Made by a program: the position numbers and the translations under genes. The notes under the pieces are model-generated. The model was not told the DNA's origin. It did no database searches and saw only the letters and a program-made list of their open reading frames with translations. A DNA stretch of 64,000 bases from Agrobacterium tumefaciens_K (GTDB taxonomy: Bacteria > Pseudomonadota > Alphaproteobacteria > Rhizobiales > Rhizobiaceae). The DNA is taken from contig NZ_JAOEGC010000001.1 of NCBI RefSeq assembly GCF_031801495.1, forward strand, positions 1,860,001-1,924,000. The letters run 5' to 3'. This document shows positions 33,930 through 42,351 of the stretch, in pieces (position 1 is the first letter of the stretch; the number at the start of each line of letters is the position of its first letter).

Positions 33930-34711
33930 GGTTTGGAAATCCTCCGGAAGTCTTTGAGAGAAATGGATTGTCTTGATTCGGTGGCCCACGGGGCGAGGCG
34001 GGCGGTTGCCAGATCGACCGCGAGACGCAGCAGCACCGCCATGACCGCGAGAACGACCATCGCGGCGAACATGGTGTCGGTCTGCATGCGGGCGTTGGAC
34101 TGGATCATCACGAAACCGAGGCCGGCAGACGCGCCGACCCACTCGCCGATGACAGCACCCAGAGGCGCCAGCGGTGCGGCGACGCGCAGGCCGGAAATGA
34201 GCGACGGCAACGCCAGCGGCACCCGCAGCATCGTGAGGATCTGCCAGTGGCTCGCCTGCGTCAGCGAGGCGGCGTCGAGAATGTCTCGGTCGGTGCGGTT
34301 CAAACCATCGGTGAAGGCGGAAGCGACGGGAAAGAAGATGATGATCGCCGTCATCGCCACCTTGGACGCCATGCCGAAGCCGAACCACAGCACGAGAATG
34401 GGAGCCAGCACGAAGACCGGAAAAGCTTGCAGCACAAGAACCATCGGCCAGACGAGACGCCCGAAGCGGGGGATGGCGGCGGTTGCGAAGGCGATGGCAA
34501 TGCCGGATGCGATACCGACGGCAAGGCCCGCAGCCATTTCACTGAGCGTGATCGCAGCCTGTCCGAACAGGAAGCCGGGTTGGCGCGAAAACGCGGCAAA
34601 TACATCGACGGGCGACGGCAGGATATAGCGGGGCGGCGCAAACAGCCATGTGCCCATCTGCCACAAGACCAGCAGAAGCAGCACGCCGTTCAGCGCATGG
34701 GATGCTCGCAT
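33926..34711 (-). CDS. thiX: HMP-precursor ABC transporter permease ThiX
   Basis: A 261-residue inner-membrane permease of the SsuC/TauC/ThiX type. Membrane segments include ALNGVLLLLVLWQMGTWLF and a long central AIIIFFPVASAFTDGL region; the EAA-like loop is ILDAASLTQASHWQILTMLR. It is the first large gene behind the TPP riboswitch. The ATG at 34711 has only a weak ribosome binding site and lies 4 bp after the stop of an 18-codon leader ORF, so coupling is possible. No thiZ ATPase gene is adjacent, so energy must come from an ATPase encoded elsewhere. Confidence 0.9.
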   Translation of the reverse strand: MRASHALNGVLLLLVLWQMGTWLFAPPRYILPSPVDVFAAFSRQPGFLFGQAAITLSEMAAGLAVGIASGIAIAFATAAIPRFGRLVWPMVLVLQAFPVFVLAPILVLWFGFGMASKVAMTAIIIFFPVASAFTDGLNRTDRDILDAASLTQASHWQILTMLRVPLALPSLISGLRVAAPLAPLGAVIGEWVGASAGLGFVMIQSNARMQTDTMFAAMVVLAVMAVLLRLAVDLATARLAPWATESRQSISLKDFRRISKP

Positions 34712-34715
34712 GGGC

Positions 34716-34772
34716 CTAACCGCAGGGAAAACCGCTTCGCCATGCGGCGGACAAAGGCAACTTCAGCATCAT
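34716..34772 (-). CDS. 18-codon leader ORF between the TPP riboswitch and thiX
   Basis: On the minus strand, ATG ATG at 34772-34767 opens a short frame (MMLKLPLSAAWRSGFPCG) ending in TAG at 34716, 4 bp before the thiX ATG. A GGAGAT ribosome binding site lies at 34779-34784 with 6-nt spacing, better than the one for thiX. That site is in the 3' arm of a 7-bp hairpin (34800-34806 with 34778-34784). The peptide may be translated only to couple ribosome entry to thiX. It has no recognisable family, and it could be chance. Confidence 0.45.
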   Translation of the reverse strand: MMLKLPLSAAWRSGFPCG

Positions 34773-34777
34773 GGTTC

Positions 34778-34806
34778 GATCTCCAGATATGACAATCACG
34801 GAGATC
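34778..34806 (-). promoter_or_regulatory. Ribosome-binding-site hairpin, probable riboswitch expression platform
   Basis: In the minus-strand RNA, GAUCUCC (34806-34800) can pair with GGAGAUC (34784-34778), which contains the ribosome binding site of the leader ORF. The loop is 15 nt. This fits translational control by the TPP aptamer just upstream. Confidence 0.55.
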
Positions 34807-34845
34807 CAGGCAGAGCGGAGAAGAGAAAGGGTTGCCCGTGCAGGG

Positions 34846-34955
34846 CGACAGTTTCCGTTCCTACGCCGGTATGACCCGGATCAGGTTCAAGGGTCCGGCT
34901 CATCGCCATCTCAGCACCGTGCGGTGCTCCCCTCGGAATGCGTCGGAAACTGTCG
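34846..34955 (-). ncRNA. TPP riboswitch (thi-box) upstream of thiXYMED
   Basis: The minus-strand RNA holds the conserved thi-box parts in order: GGGGAGCACC (about 34934-34925), GCUGAGAUGG with the invariant CUGAGA, ACCCUUGAACCUGAUC, and ACCGGCGUAGGAACGG ending about 34853. The aptamer is enclosed by perfect 12-bp arms CGACAGTTTCCG and CGGAAACTGTCG (34846-34857 and 34944-34955), which would form an extended closing stem. A TTGACA (minus strand, 34975-34970) just upstream could be the -35 box. The switch should reduce expression of thiX-thiY-thiM-thiE-thiD when TPP is plentiful. Confidence 0.95.
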
Positions 34956-34979
34956 TTTTTTTAGCTGGCTGTCAACAAT

Positions 34980-36971
34980 TCAAATGGATCGCAGGGTCTC
35001 GAAAAGCGAGGTGAACGCGCTATCCGCCCGGTAAAACACAGGTGGTTGGCCGAGTGGCGCATCAACGGTGATCTCACGACCGCCATTGTGCCGCGCTCCG
35101 TTCCACAGATGGACCCATTCGGCGTCGCCCGGCAGGTAGAGCGTGCGTTCGGTTTCACCCGCTTTCCAGACAGGCGCTACGAGCAGGTCCGCGCCATAGA
35201 GATAGCTGTCCTGAATGGTATAGGTCTGCCGATCCGCCTCGAAATGCAGGAACAGCGGGCGCTGTACCGGCAGTCCGGTTTGAGCCGCTTCGGTGGAAAG
35301 CGATTTCAGATAAGGGGCAAGCGCGACATAGATCGCGGTCATGCGGGCGAAATGGGCAAGCACCGTCTCGTCCTGATCGATCTGGATGTTGTCGCGCGGG
35401 CGATTGCCCTCGTGCGTGCGCATGACGGGTGTGAACGCCGCCATTTCCGTCCAGCGCATGATGAGTTCCGGCGTCCTGACATTGCCGAACAGGCTGGTAT
35501 AGCCGCCGATATCGGAATGGTGATAGGCATTGCCGAGAAGGCCGGAGGATAGCGCGCCGGACATGACGGTCACCAGTCCATCGTGACGGGAGAAATCGAC
35601 GGACTGGTCGCCGCCCCATAGAAGCGGGCAGTGGGCCTGAACGCCAGTGAAGCCCGCCCGCATGAAGAACAGCGTTTCGCCGGTTTTACCGCGGCTTTCG
35701 ACGGCCCTTGCGTTGACCTCCGCCCAGAGGGTGGGCCAGGCATTGTGCATGAGCTTGGCATCGACGCCGTTCGAAAGGTGGATGTCGATCGGCAGATATT
35801 CGCCGAAATCGGCCATCCAGCCGGACAGGCCGAAATCGAGCATGTTCTTGCCGATGATCTCTTCGGCAAACCATGCGGCCGCATCCGGATTGGTGAAGTC
35901 GACGACGCCGCAATCGAACTCGCCGAAATCGACAAGCGCCGTCTTGCCGTCGTCGTCGGTGGCGAAGTAACCCGCCTCTTCGGCGACCGGGAACAGTGGG
36001 CCGTCGACGCAGAGGTAAGGGTTCACGTAACCGAGGAAACGAACACCCCGGTCGGTAAGTTCGGCGATCTTCTGGCGCAGATGCGGATAACGCGTTTCAT
36101 TGGCCTGCCAGTCCCAGAAAAGCCGAGCACCGAATGAGGTCTGGCGAAGCCCGACCCAGTCCTCGCACCAAAGGCCGGATACCTTCGTGCCTGCGGCCAT
36201 GATCTTTTCCAGCCGCGTGAAGGAATTGGCGCCGTCCTTCAGGCCGATGATCGCGCCGTTATAGACCCATTCCGGCAGTTCGGGCTGGCGGCCGAAGCGC
36301 AAGGAAAGCGCCGAGACGATCTCCGCGAAGGTATCGGCGGCGAAGAGTTCCAGCTTTTCCGGGATCGCCCAGACCTCGATCTCGTGAAAACCGTCATGGC
36401 GGAAATCGAAAACGGAATAGGCGCTGGTTTCGATATGCAGCGCATATTTGCGCGAGGAAAGATAGGTCGGCTGAGGATAATTGGTGTTGTAATAGTCGCC
36501 GCCCGCTTTGCCGCTGACGTCCGACTTGAAGGTGATTTCGGTTGTCTTGTCGCGTCCCACCCCCGGCTCTGATGTCCACAGCGGAAAGCGACGACCGCGC
36601 ATGTCGAAATAGGACATCTGTTCGCCGCCGCCCCAGACATGCTCATCCTTTTCGGCAAGGGTCCGCAGCCACAGACGGTTGATGCTCGCGTCAAGCGCGG
36701 CGAAGCGGATGGCATTGCCGTCCAGCGTCAGACGAAGGCGTGGTTGCTGCCCGGGAGCCGAGGCAAGCGATACGCTTTGGGCGTCTACTTCGGCATGGCG
36801 CAGCGCGGAACGCTCGATGACATAGTCGTCGATATCGAAGTTGCCGCGGTACATATCCATCCGCTCCTTGCCGCAACCGGCAAAGAAGGCAGGATTTTCC
36901 GACGAATGAGAAAGGACAACGCGTCCGTCGATAGACAGCGCAAAGCCGTCTCCAGTCTTTTCGAATTGCAT
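34980..36971 (-). CDS. smoI: Sulfoquinovosidase SmoI (GH31)
   Basis: A 663-residue GH31 glycosidase that releases sulfoquinovose (SQ) from sulfoquinovosyl glycerol or sulfolipid headgroups. Sulfonate-recognition residues of sulfoquinovosidases are all present: Arg283 and Trp286 in GARLFWDWQ and Tyr491 in DIGGYTS. By count they fall at the positions I recall for the A. tumefaciens enzyme. The nucleophile is Asp388 in WMADFGEY and the acid/base is Asp455 in LLWGGDQS. No signal peptide is seen, so it acts on imported SQ glycosides. It is the last gene of the smoE-F-G-H-I unit, 3 bp after smoH. This makes the function assignment unusually secure compared with a generic alpha-glucosidase call. Confidence 0.95.
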   Translation of the reverse strand: MQFEKTGDGFALSIDGRVVLSHSSENPAFFAGCGKERMDMYRGNFDIDDYVIERSALRHAEVDAQSVSLASAPGQQPRLRLTLDGNAIRFAALDASINRLWLRTLAEKDEHVWGGGEQMSYFDMRGRRFPLWTSEPGVGRDKTTEITFKSDVSGKAGGDYYNTNYPQPTYLSSRKYALHIETSAYSVFDFRHDGFHEIEVWAIPEKLELFAADTFAEIVSALSLRFGRQPELPEWVYNGAIIGLKDGANSFTRLEKIMAAGTKVSGLWCEDWVGLRQTSFGARLFWDWQANETRYPHLRQKIAELTDRGVRFLGYVNPYLCVDGPLFPVAEEAGYFATDDDGKTALVDFGEFDCGVVDFTNPDAAAWFAEEIIGKNMLDFGLSGWMADFGEYLPIDIHLSNGVDAKLMHNAWPTLWAEVNARAVESRGKTGETLFFMRAGFTGVQAHCPLLWGGDQSVDFSRHDGLVTVMSGALSSGLLGNAYHHSDIGGYTSLFGNVRTPELIMRWTEMAAFTPVMRTHEGNRPRDNIQIDQDETVLAHFARMTAIYVALAPYLKSLSTEAAQTGLPVQRPLFLHFEADRQTYTIQDSYLYGADLLVAPVWKAGETERTLYLPGDAEWVHLWNGARHNGGREITVDAPLGQPPVFYRADSAFTSLFETLRSI

Positions 36972-36974
36972 GAC

Positions 36975-37829
36975 TTAACCTTTGAGACCGCCTGCCGTGA
37001 GGCCGGAAACCACGCGTTCCTGGAAAATGACGATCAGGATCGCGACAGGCACGATGCCGACCACCAGCGCCGCTGAAATGACGGGCCATGGGAAGGCGAA
37101 TTCGCCCTGATAGAGTTGGATACCGACGGGCAGGGTGCGCAGCGCCGGATTGGAGTTGAACGACAGCGCCAGCAGGAATTCATCCCATGCGTTGACGAAG
37201 GCCAGAATGCCAGCCGTGAAGACGCCCGGTGCGCAGAGCGGAACGACGACCTTGAACAATGCGCCGATGCGGGTGCACCCGTCGATCATCGCGGCGTTTT
37301 CGAGGTCACGCGGAATGCTCTCGAAGAACGAGACGAGCATCAGCGTGCAGACCGGCAGCGACAGCACGGTGTAGGGCAGGATCAGCGCCGTCCAGCTGTT
37401 GAGAAGGTTCAGCGCCCGCATGATCTCGAACAGCGGCACCAGCAGCGTCACCAGCGGGAAGGTGGAGACAGCGATGATGAGCGAGAGGATCAGAGCCCGG
37501 TATTTGAGGTTCAGGCGTGCCAGAGCGTATGCCGCCAGCACGGAAATCAGGATCGTCAGCGCCGTTGAAAGCAACGCCACCATGAAGCTGTTGAACAAAA
37601 ACAGGTGCAGCGGCTGATCGGAGAACGCCTGCATGTAGTTGGCGAGCGTCGGCTCATGCGGAAGCCATGTGATCGGCTTTGCCGTCAGTTCGGCTTCCGT
37701 TTTGAGCGAGGTGAACAGGATCCAGATCGCCGGAAACAGGCCGTTTACCAGAAGAATGGAAGCGGCGATGAAGCGTAGCGGCTTCCCGGAAAAGAAGGAG
37801 GAAAGGCCGGAAGGGGCAACGGTGCTCAT
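36975..37829 (-). CDS. smoH: Sulfoquinovose ABC transporter permease SmoH
   Basis: A 284-residue MalG-type permease with about six membrane segments; the first is PLRFIAASILLVNGLFPAIW. The EAA loop is ENAAMIDGCTRIGALFKVVV and the family end (VVSGLTAGGLKG) is intact. It pairs with SmoG to import sulfoquinovosyl glycerol delivered by SmoF. It is separated from smoI by 3 bp and from smoG by 5 bp, consistent with one message. The assignment to smoH comes from gene order around the diagnostic smoI and smoC genes. Confidence 0.9.
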   Translation of the reverse strand: MSTVAPSGLSSFFSGKPLRFIAASILLVNGLFPAIWILFTSLKTEAELTAKPITWLPHEPTLANYMQAFSDQPLHLFLFNSFMVALLSTALTILISVLAAYALARLNLKYRALILSLIIAVSTFPLVTLLVPLFEIMRALNLLNSWTALILPYTVLSLPVCTLMLVSFFESIPRDLENAAMIDGCTRIGALFKVVVPLCAPGVFTAGILAFVNAWDEFLLALSFNSNPALRTLPVGIQLYQGEFAFPWPVISAALVVGIVPVAILIVIFQERVVSGLTAGGLKG

Positions 37830-37834
37830 GAAAA

Positions 37835-38746
37835 CTACTCCTTGGCCCGGATGATACGCAGGTAGATGGCGGTCACGCCCATGGACAGCACGAACATCAT
37901 GACCGCGAGTGCCGAACCGTAACCGAGATCGAGGAACGAAACGGTGTTCTGATGGATGTACATGGCAAGCGTCGTGGTCGAGGTGCCCGGACCGCCGCCA
38001 GTCATCATGTAAGGGATATCAAAGGTTTGCAGCGCGGTGATCGTGCGGAATATGAGGGCCACGACGATCGATGGCTTCAGAAGCGGCAGGGTGATTTCGA
38101 AGAACTGACGCATCTTGCCCGCGCCATCGACATCCGCCGCTTCATAGAGTGAGCGTGGAATGGTCTGCAGACCGGCAAGGATCATCAGCGCCATGAAGGA
38201 AGAGGTCTTCCAGATGATGGTGAGGCAGATGGCTGCGAAGGCCCAGTTCGGCGAGTTGAACCAGATGATGCCTTCGAAGCCCAGCCTGTTCAGCACATCG
38301 TTGACCACGCCGTATTCGTAATGGAAGAACCACGCGAAGATCAGACCAGCAAAGGAGAGCGGCAGAGCCCATGGAATGAGCAGGGAAAGCCGCATCGGCC
38401 ATTGCATCGAGAAGGGCAGGTTGGCAAGCAACGCCAGCCCGAGGCCAACGACCAGCGCGCCCGGCACGGTAATCAACGTTATCAGCACCGTGTTCCAGGT
38501 CGTTTCCCAGAAGATCGGGTCTTCGAACATCGCTGTGTAGTTTTCGAAGCCGATGAATTCGGCTGGCAGGCCTGATGTCAGCGAGAGGCTGAAGAAGCTC
38601 GTATAGACAAGGCGCGCGACTGGATAGACAATGATGAGTGTCAGAAGAATTGCCGCCGGCGCCAGCAGCATGACGGCCAGCGGGCCGTCGCCGAGATCGA
38701 GCAGGCGCACCCACCGGGGCGGCTTTTTCTCGTCAATCCTGACCAT
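37835..38746 (-). CDS. smoG: Sulfoquinovose ABC transporter permease SmoG
   Basis: A 303-residue MalF-type permease. I choose the ATG at 38746 (MVRIDEKKPPRWVRLLDL) because CCGGAAAG lies 6-13 nt upstream; longer starts overlap the intergenic hairpin region. The first membrane helix is LAVMLLAPAAILLTLIIVYP. The EAA loop is LYEAADVDGAGKMRQFFEIT, and MMTGGGPGTSTTTLAMYI is a MalF-type signature. It forms the SQ-glycoside channel with SmoH. A 181-bp gap with a hairpin separates it from smoF. Confidence 0.9.
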   Translation of the reverse strand: MVRIDEKKPPRWVRLLDLGDGPLAVMLLAPAAILLTLIIVYPVARLVYTSFFSLSLTSGLPAEFIGFENYTAMFEDPIFWETTWNTVLITLITVPGALVVGLGLALLANLPFSMQWPMRLSLLIPWALPLSFAGLIFAWFFHYEYGVVNDVLNRLGFEGIIWFNSPNWAFAAICLTIIWKTSSFMALMILAGLQTIPRSLYEAADVDGAGKMRQFFEITLPLLKPSIVVALIFRTITALQTFDIPYMMTGGGPGTSTTTLAMYIHQNTVSFLDLGYGSALAVMMFVLSMGVTAIYLRIIRAKE

Positions 38747-38876
38747 GGTTCTTTCCGGCATCGTCACGTTTGCCACTCCTGCAACTGGATTCACGTCAGT
38801 CGTCTCCCGATCGGGCCGGCATCGAGCCTGGTCCGTTTTACCGCACCTGGCGGGCAATTGTCTGCTTGAGAAAACG

Positions 38877-38917
38877 GGCCGGAAAACGCTGCTTCAAAAT
38901 CGCAACGCTTTCCGGCC
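38877..38917 (-). promoter_or_regulatory. Intra-operon hairpin after smoF
   Basis: GGCCGGAAA (38877-38885) pairs with TTTCCGGCC (38909-38917), with possible extension (CG/CG) across one mismatch. It sits 11 bp after the smoF stop and has no U-tract. It probably protects or terminates the smoF message so that the binding protein exceeds the permeases. Confidence 0.55.
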
Positions 38918-38927
38918 GGGGTGCCTA

Positions 38928-40166
38928 TCAGCGTAGAACGCGCCGCAGGCGGCTTTCCATCTGCTTGGCGCCGTCTTCGGGTGTCATCACACCCGCCAGA
39001 ACGCCGTTCACGGTCGTGCGGATCGTTTCGCTGACCTCGTTATAGCGCGGCGTTACCGGCCGGGCCTTTGCCGTTTCCACAACAGGCAGCGCATCGGCGA
39101 ACCATGGAATGGTCTTCGTGACGTCCGCATCCTTGTAGAGTGCGGCATAGGTCGGCAGAAGTGCTGCGTTGATCGCCATGAACTTGGAGACATCTTGGCT
39201 GGAAAGGTATTCAACCAGCTTCTTGGCTTCGTCCTGATGTTCGGAGTAAGCCGAAACGCCGAATTCCCAGCCGCCGAGGCAGGTCGCCTGTTCACCGCCC
39301 TTGACCGCCGGAAGACGGGCAACGCCGACATTGCCGGAGACGGAGGATTCCTTGCCCTGGAAGTGGTTCCATGCGTAGGACCAGTTTACGGCGAACAATG
39401 CCTTGCCAGCCTGGAATTCCTTGCGGGTGTCGTCGGTTGCAACTTCGGAGATATTCTTCTTGGCAATGCCCTCATCCACGAAGCTCTTCCACAGCTTGAG
39501 CGAGTCCGTTGCGGCCTTGCTGTCGAAGTTCAGCTTTCCGTTTTCAACCAGCGACTTGCCTTCGCTCCAGTAGGGAAGAAGGAAGGTGCAGACCGCGCCT
39601 TCGATCGCCTTGCCCTGGAAGGAAAGGCCCTGGAGGTCAGGGTTCTTTTCGCCTTCCATGACCTTCTTGCTGGCTTCCTTCAGCTCGTCCCAGGTGGTCG
39701 GTGGCTGGATTCCGTATTTTTCGAGCAGATCCTTGCGGTAATACAGGAACATGGCATCCGCAAATGCGGGAAGCGCGACGACCTTGCCATCTACGGTGTT
39801 GGCTTCGGCGTAGGTCGGCAGATAGGAGGACATTTCCTTGCCGGAGAAGTCGCTGGTCCAGCCCGCGGCTGCGAACTGTGCGGGACGAATGACGTCCAGC
39901 ATCAATACGTCGAGACTGGTATCCTTCGCGGACATGACCGTGTTCAGGTATTGCGCCTGAGCTTCGGAAGTGTTGCCGCCCGTTTCGATCGTGACCTTCA
40001 CGCCCGGCGTTTTTGCCTCGTACTGGTCGATTGCCTTGCGCCATACGTCCGGCTGGTGTTGGCTGGAGACGAAGATCTTGAGCGTCGTATCAGTCGCCAG
40101 CGCCTGCCCGGTGAATGCAAACAGGCCGGCGCACATTGCCGCTCCCGTCAAAGTCTTGAATTTCAT
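38928..40166 (-). CDS. smoF: Sulfoquinovosyl glycerol-binding protein SmoF
   Basis: A 412-residue periplasmic solute-binding protein of the SBP_bac_1 (MalE-like) family. The ATG at 40166 is preceded by GGGAGGAAACC; the longer frame has no site. A signal peptide (MKFKTLTGAAMCAGLFAF, cleavage near ALA) precedes TDTTLKIFVSSQHQPDVW. Family segments LDVLMLDVIRPAQFAAAGW and VVALPAFADAMFLYYRKDLL are clear. In A. tumefaciens SmoF binds sulfoquinovosyl glycerol with high affinity. It lies between smoE and smoG in the expected order. Confidence 0.92.
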   Translation of the reverse strand: MKFKTLTGAAMCAGLFAFTGQALATDTTLKIFVSSQHQPDVWRKAIDQYEAKTPGVKVTIETGGNTSEAQAQYLNTVMSAKDTSLDVLMLDVIRPAQFAAAGWTSDFSGKEMSSYLPTYAEANTVDGKVVALPAFADAMFLYYRKDLLEKYGIQPPTTWDELKEASKKVMEGEKNPDLQGLSFQGKAIEGAVCTFLLPYWSEGKSLVENGKLNFDSKAATDSLKLWKSFVDEGIAKKNISEVATDDTRKEFQAGKALFAVNWSYAWNHFQGKESSVSGNVGVARLPAVKGGEQATCLGGWEFGVSAYSEHQDEAKKLVEYLSSQDVSKFMAINAALLPTYAALYKDADVTKTIPWFADALPVVETAKARPVTPRYNEVSETIRTTVNGVLAGVMTPEDGAKQMESRLRRVLR

Positions 40167-40218
40167 GGTTTCCTCCCGTTTTGAAATTCTCACGGCACCC
40201 TGTAAAGGCGCCTGTGTA

Positions 40219-41295
40219 TCAGTGGATGGACCGTTCCGTCTGTGCATCGAAGAGATGCACCTTGGACGGATCGACGCCGATATTCATGGTTTCGCCCGGT
40301 ACGGGTCGTGCCTGTGGTGGCATTCTTGCCGTCAATGCAGCATCGCCGAGGCTGAAGTGCACGAGCGTGTCGGAACCCAGAGGTTCCACCACCTGCACCT
40401 TGACGGACAGCTGGCTTGCGAACGATTCTGCCGGGCCGAAATGTTCGGGACGCACGCCGACGATGACCTCCTGGCCATCGAGCGCGGTTTCTCGCGTCTT
40501 TCGAACGGCAGAGAGCGGCAGGGTATTGCCGTCGCTCAAGGAAAGCCTGTCTCCCATCACCTTTGCCCTGGCGAAATTCATGGCAGGAGCGCCGACGAAG
40601 CCGCCGACGAAAACGCTCTGCGGGCTGTTGTAGACTTCATCCGGCGTGCCGACCTGTTCGATATCGCCACCGCGCAGGATGACGATGCGGTCTGCAAGCG
40701 TCATGGCTTCGACCTGATCGTGCGTCACGTAAATGATGGTCGTTCCCAGCTGCTGATGCAGCCGTTTGATTTCCGTGCGAACCTGACCACGAAGCTTGGC
40801 ATCCAGATTGGAAAGCGGCTCGTCGAACAGAAATACCTGCGGACGCCTGACAATCGCACGACCCATGGCGACGCGCTGGCGCTGGCCGCCGGAGAGCTGA
40901 CCCGGTCGGCGGTCAAGGAGGTGCTCGATGCCGAGCATCTTTGCCGCTTCGTCGATGCTTTTGTTGGCCTGTGAGGCGTTGACGCCGCGAACCTTCAGGC
41001 TGAAGCCCATGTTCTCGCGGACCGTCTTGTGCGGGTAAAGCGCATAGTCCTGAAACACCATGGCGATATCGCGCTCACGCGGCGGCAGCTTGTTGACGAT
41101 GCGATCACCGATCAGAACTTCGCCGCCGGTAATGCCTTCCAGGCCTGCGACCATACGCAGGGTCGTGGATTTCCCACAGCCTGAGGGGCCGACGAATACG
41201 ACAAATTCGCCATCGGCAATTTCAAGGTCTATGCCTTTTACGATGCGCAGGGCGCCGTAACTTTTGTCCAGCTTTCGCAGGCTGACCGAAGCCAT
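40219..41295 (-). CDS. smoE: Sulfoquinovose ABC transporter ATPase SmoE
   Basis: A 358-residue MalK/UgpC-type ATPase. Walker A GPSGCGKSTTLRM, the Q-loop AMVFQDYALYPHKTV, the signature LSGGQRQRVAMGRAI, Walker B VFLFDEPLSNLDAKLR and the H-loop YVTHDQVEAMTL are intact. A C-terminal regulatory TOBE/OB domain spans about 235-355. It starts the smoE-F-G-H-I message, with GAGGAGG just before its ATG. Its promoter should lie in the 325-bp space toward smoD, which carries one of two matching 19-mers (41471-41489). Confidence 0.92.
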   Translation of the reverse strand: MASVSLRKLDKSYGALRIVKGIDLEIADGEFVVFVGPSGCGKSTTLRMVAGLEGITGGEVLIGDRIVNKLPPRERDIAMVFQDYALYPHKTVRENMGFSLKVRGVNASQANKSIDEAAKMLGIEHLLDRRPGQLSGGQRQRVAMGRAIVRRPQVFLFDEPLSNLDAKLRGQVRTEIKRLHQQLGTTIIYVTHDQVEAMTLADRIVILRGGDIEQVGTPDEVYNSPQSVFVGGFVGAPAMNFARAKVMGDRLSLSDGNTLPLSAVRKTRETALDGQEVIVGVRPEHFGPAESFASQLSVKVQVVEPLGSDTLVHFSLGDAALTARMPPQARPVPGETMNIGVDPSKVHLFDAQTERSIH

Positions 41296-41620
41296 ATTTT
41301 CCTCCTCATGGCGTGAGTGCCTGACGTCCCGACGACGTTGCGGTCAGCTCAAGCCTCTAATAACTACGCGTCGCATCCTGTCGTGCTCAAACCCGTCGCC
41401 GGGCTGGCTGTCATGAGGTGCACGAGACGCAAATCTCCCTTGGCCAGTGATATTACCGTTCGTTAAAAGGAAATCAATAGTGTATCAATTTTATTTCTGA
41501 CAGAAATCAAAAACCTGCAACATGTTGAATTATAGAAACATATCCCGAAATTACGGCGCATTGCGGGCGACAGTTCCCTTGAGGGCTGTCAAATTTCTGT
41601 ATTGCTTTGCTCTGATGAAT
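41296..41620. other. 325-bp intergenic region between smoE and smoD
   Basis: No credible coding frame is visible. The right-hand two thirds are AT-rich compared with the genes, as expected for the smoE promoter. The main feature is the 19-mer at 41471-41489 shared with the smoD-smoC intergenic region. A short ACATGTT palindromic core occurs near 41521. I see no clear terminator for smoD here. Confidence 0.6.
41471..41489 (-). promoter_or_regulatory. Probable SmoD operator, copy 1 (upstream of smoE)
   Basis: On the minus strand it reads ATTGATACACTATTGATTT, identical at 17 of 19 positions to the copy at 42352-42370; three more A residues before it also match. It contains two ATTGAT units and lies 176 bp upstream of the smoE start. 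Confidence 0.65.
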
Positions 41621-42325
41621 TCAGCGCATCCGGGAGACATAGCGTGCTATGGTATGGTCGAACCACGTCCATGAAACTTCCGCGACCGTTCCATCCTGTG
41701 CTTGGCTGAGGCGCAGCACGCGTGGGGTGAGCGATCCGGCGCTTTGCCCGAAGATGTCAGGCGTCCACTCCGGCGTCTCGCCAATGTCTATCCGGTCTTC
41801 CGCCTTCGATATCCAGAGGTTCAGTCGTGTCCGGTAATAGAGGTAGAGGGACTCCGACAGATTATCGAGGGTGATCGCGTCGACGTAGGAGCCGTCCAGC
41901 CAGATTTCCTCGATTGCCGCCGGTTTCCCCGAGATCCTTCGCAGGCGTCGGATGCGGTGGCCTTCATTCGAAAACCCGAACGCAGGAAGATCGGCGGGCT
42001 TCGGGAGTCTCTGTACGTCCAGTATTTCAGCCGTCGGCAGGCCGCCGCCATTGATCAGTTCAAGGCGAAAGAAAGCGTACACGCTTTGGGGGTCGCTGAC
42101 GGCGCGGATGTAATTGCCGGAACCCTGGATGCGTTCCAGCAGGCCGCGCTCCTGCAGTTCGCCGAGTGATTTACGCAAGGTGCCCACGGCGATACCCAGT
42201 TCTGCCGCCATATCCCGCTCAGGCGCCAGCTTTTCCCCATCGATCAACCGGCCCGCGGCGACCTCTCGTACCAGCATTTCTGCAATCTGCAGATACATCG
42301 GCAGGCTTCCACCTGTGTTCTTCAT
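41621..42325 (-). CDS. smoD: GntR-family (UTRA/HutC subfamily) regulator SmoD
   Basis: A 234-residue regulator. The ATG at 42325 has GGGGAG upstream; the frame to 42364 crosses the putative operator. The winged helix is about residues 10-80 (GEKLAPERDMAAELGIAVGT and ERIQGSGNYIRAV). The C-terminal UTRA domain (about 95-230) includes RIRRLRRISGKPAAIEEIWL and a late SWTWFDHTIARYVSRMR. HutC-type regulators bind small catabolites such as sugar phosphates. It is divergent from smoC-smoB-smoA and upstream of smoE, so it can control both halves of the cluster through the two 19-mers. Confidence 0.9.
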   Translation of the reverse strand: MKNTGGSLPMYLQIAEMLVREVAAGRLIDGEKLAPERDMAAELGIAVGTLRKSLGELQERGLLERIQGSGNYIRAVSDPQSVYAFFRLELINGGGLPTAEILDVQRLPKPADLPAFGFSNEGHRIRRLRRISGKPAAIEEIWLDGSYVDAITLDNLSESLYLYYRTRLNLWISKAEDRIDIGETPEWTPDIFGQSAGSLTPRVLRLSQAQDGTVAEVSWTWFDHTIARYVSRMR

Positions 42326-42351
42326 GCTGGTCTCGCTCCCCGGAAACAAAA

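Noticed and set aside
34944..34962. CGGAAACTGTCG followed by seven to eight T on the plus strand looked like a plus-strand terminator
   Set aside because: Its pairing partner is 86 nt away, around a TPP aptamer read on the minus strand; the inverted repeat is better explained as the riboswitch closing stem.
34980..36971. Generic alpha-glucosidase call for the GH31 gene
   Set aside because: The Arg283/Trp286/Tyr491 sulfonate-binding set and the smo neighbourhood identify a sulfoquinovosidase.
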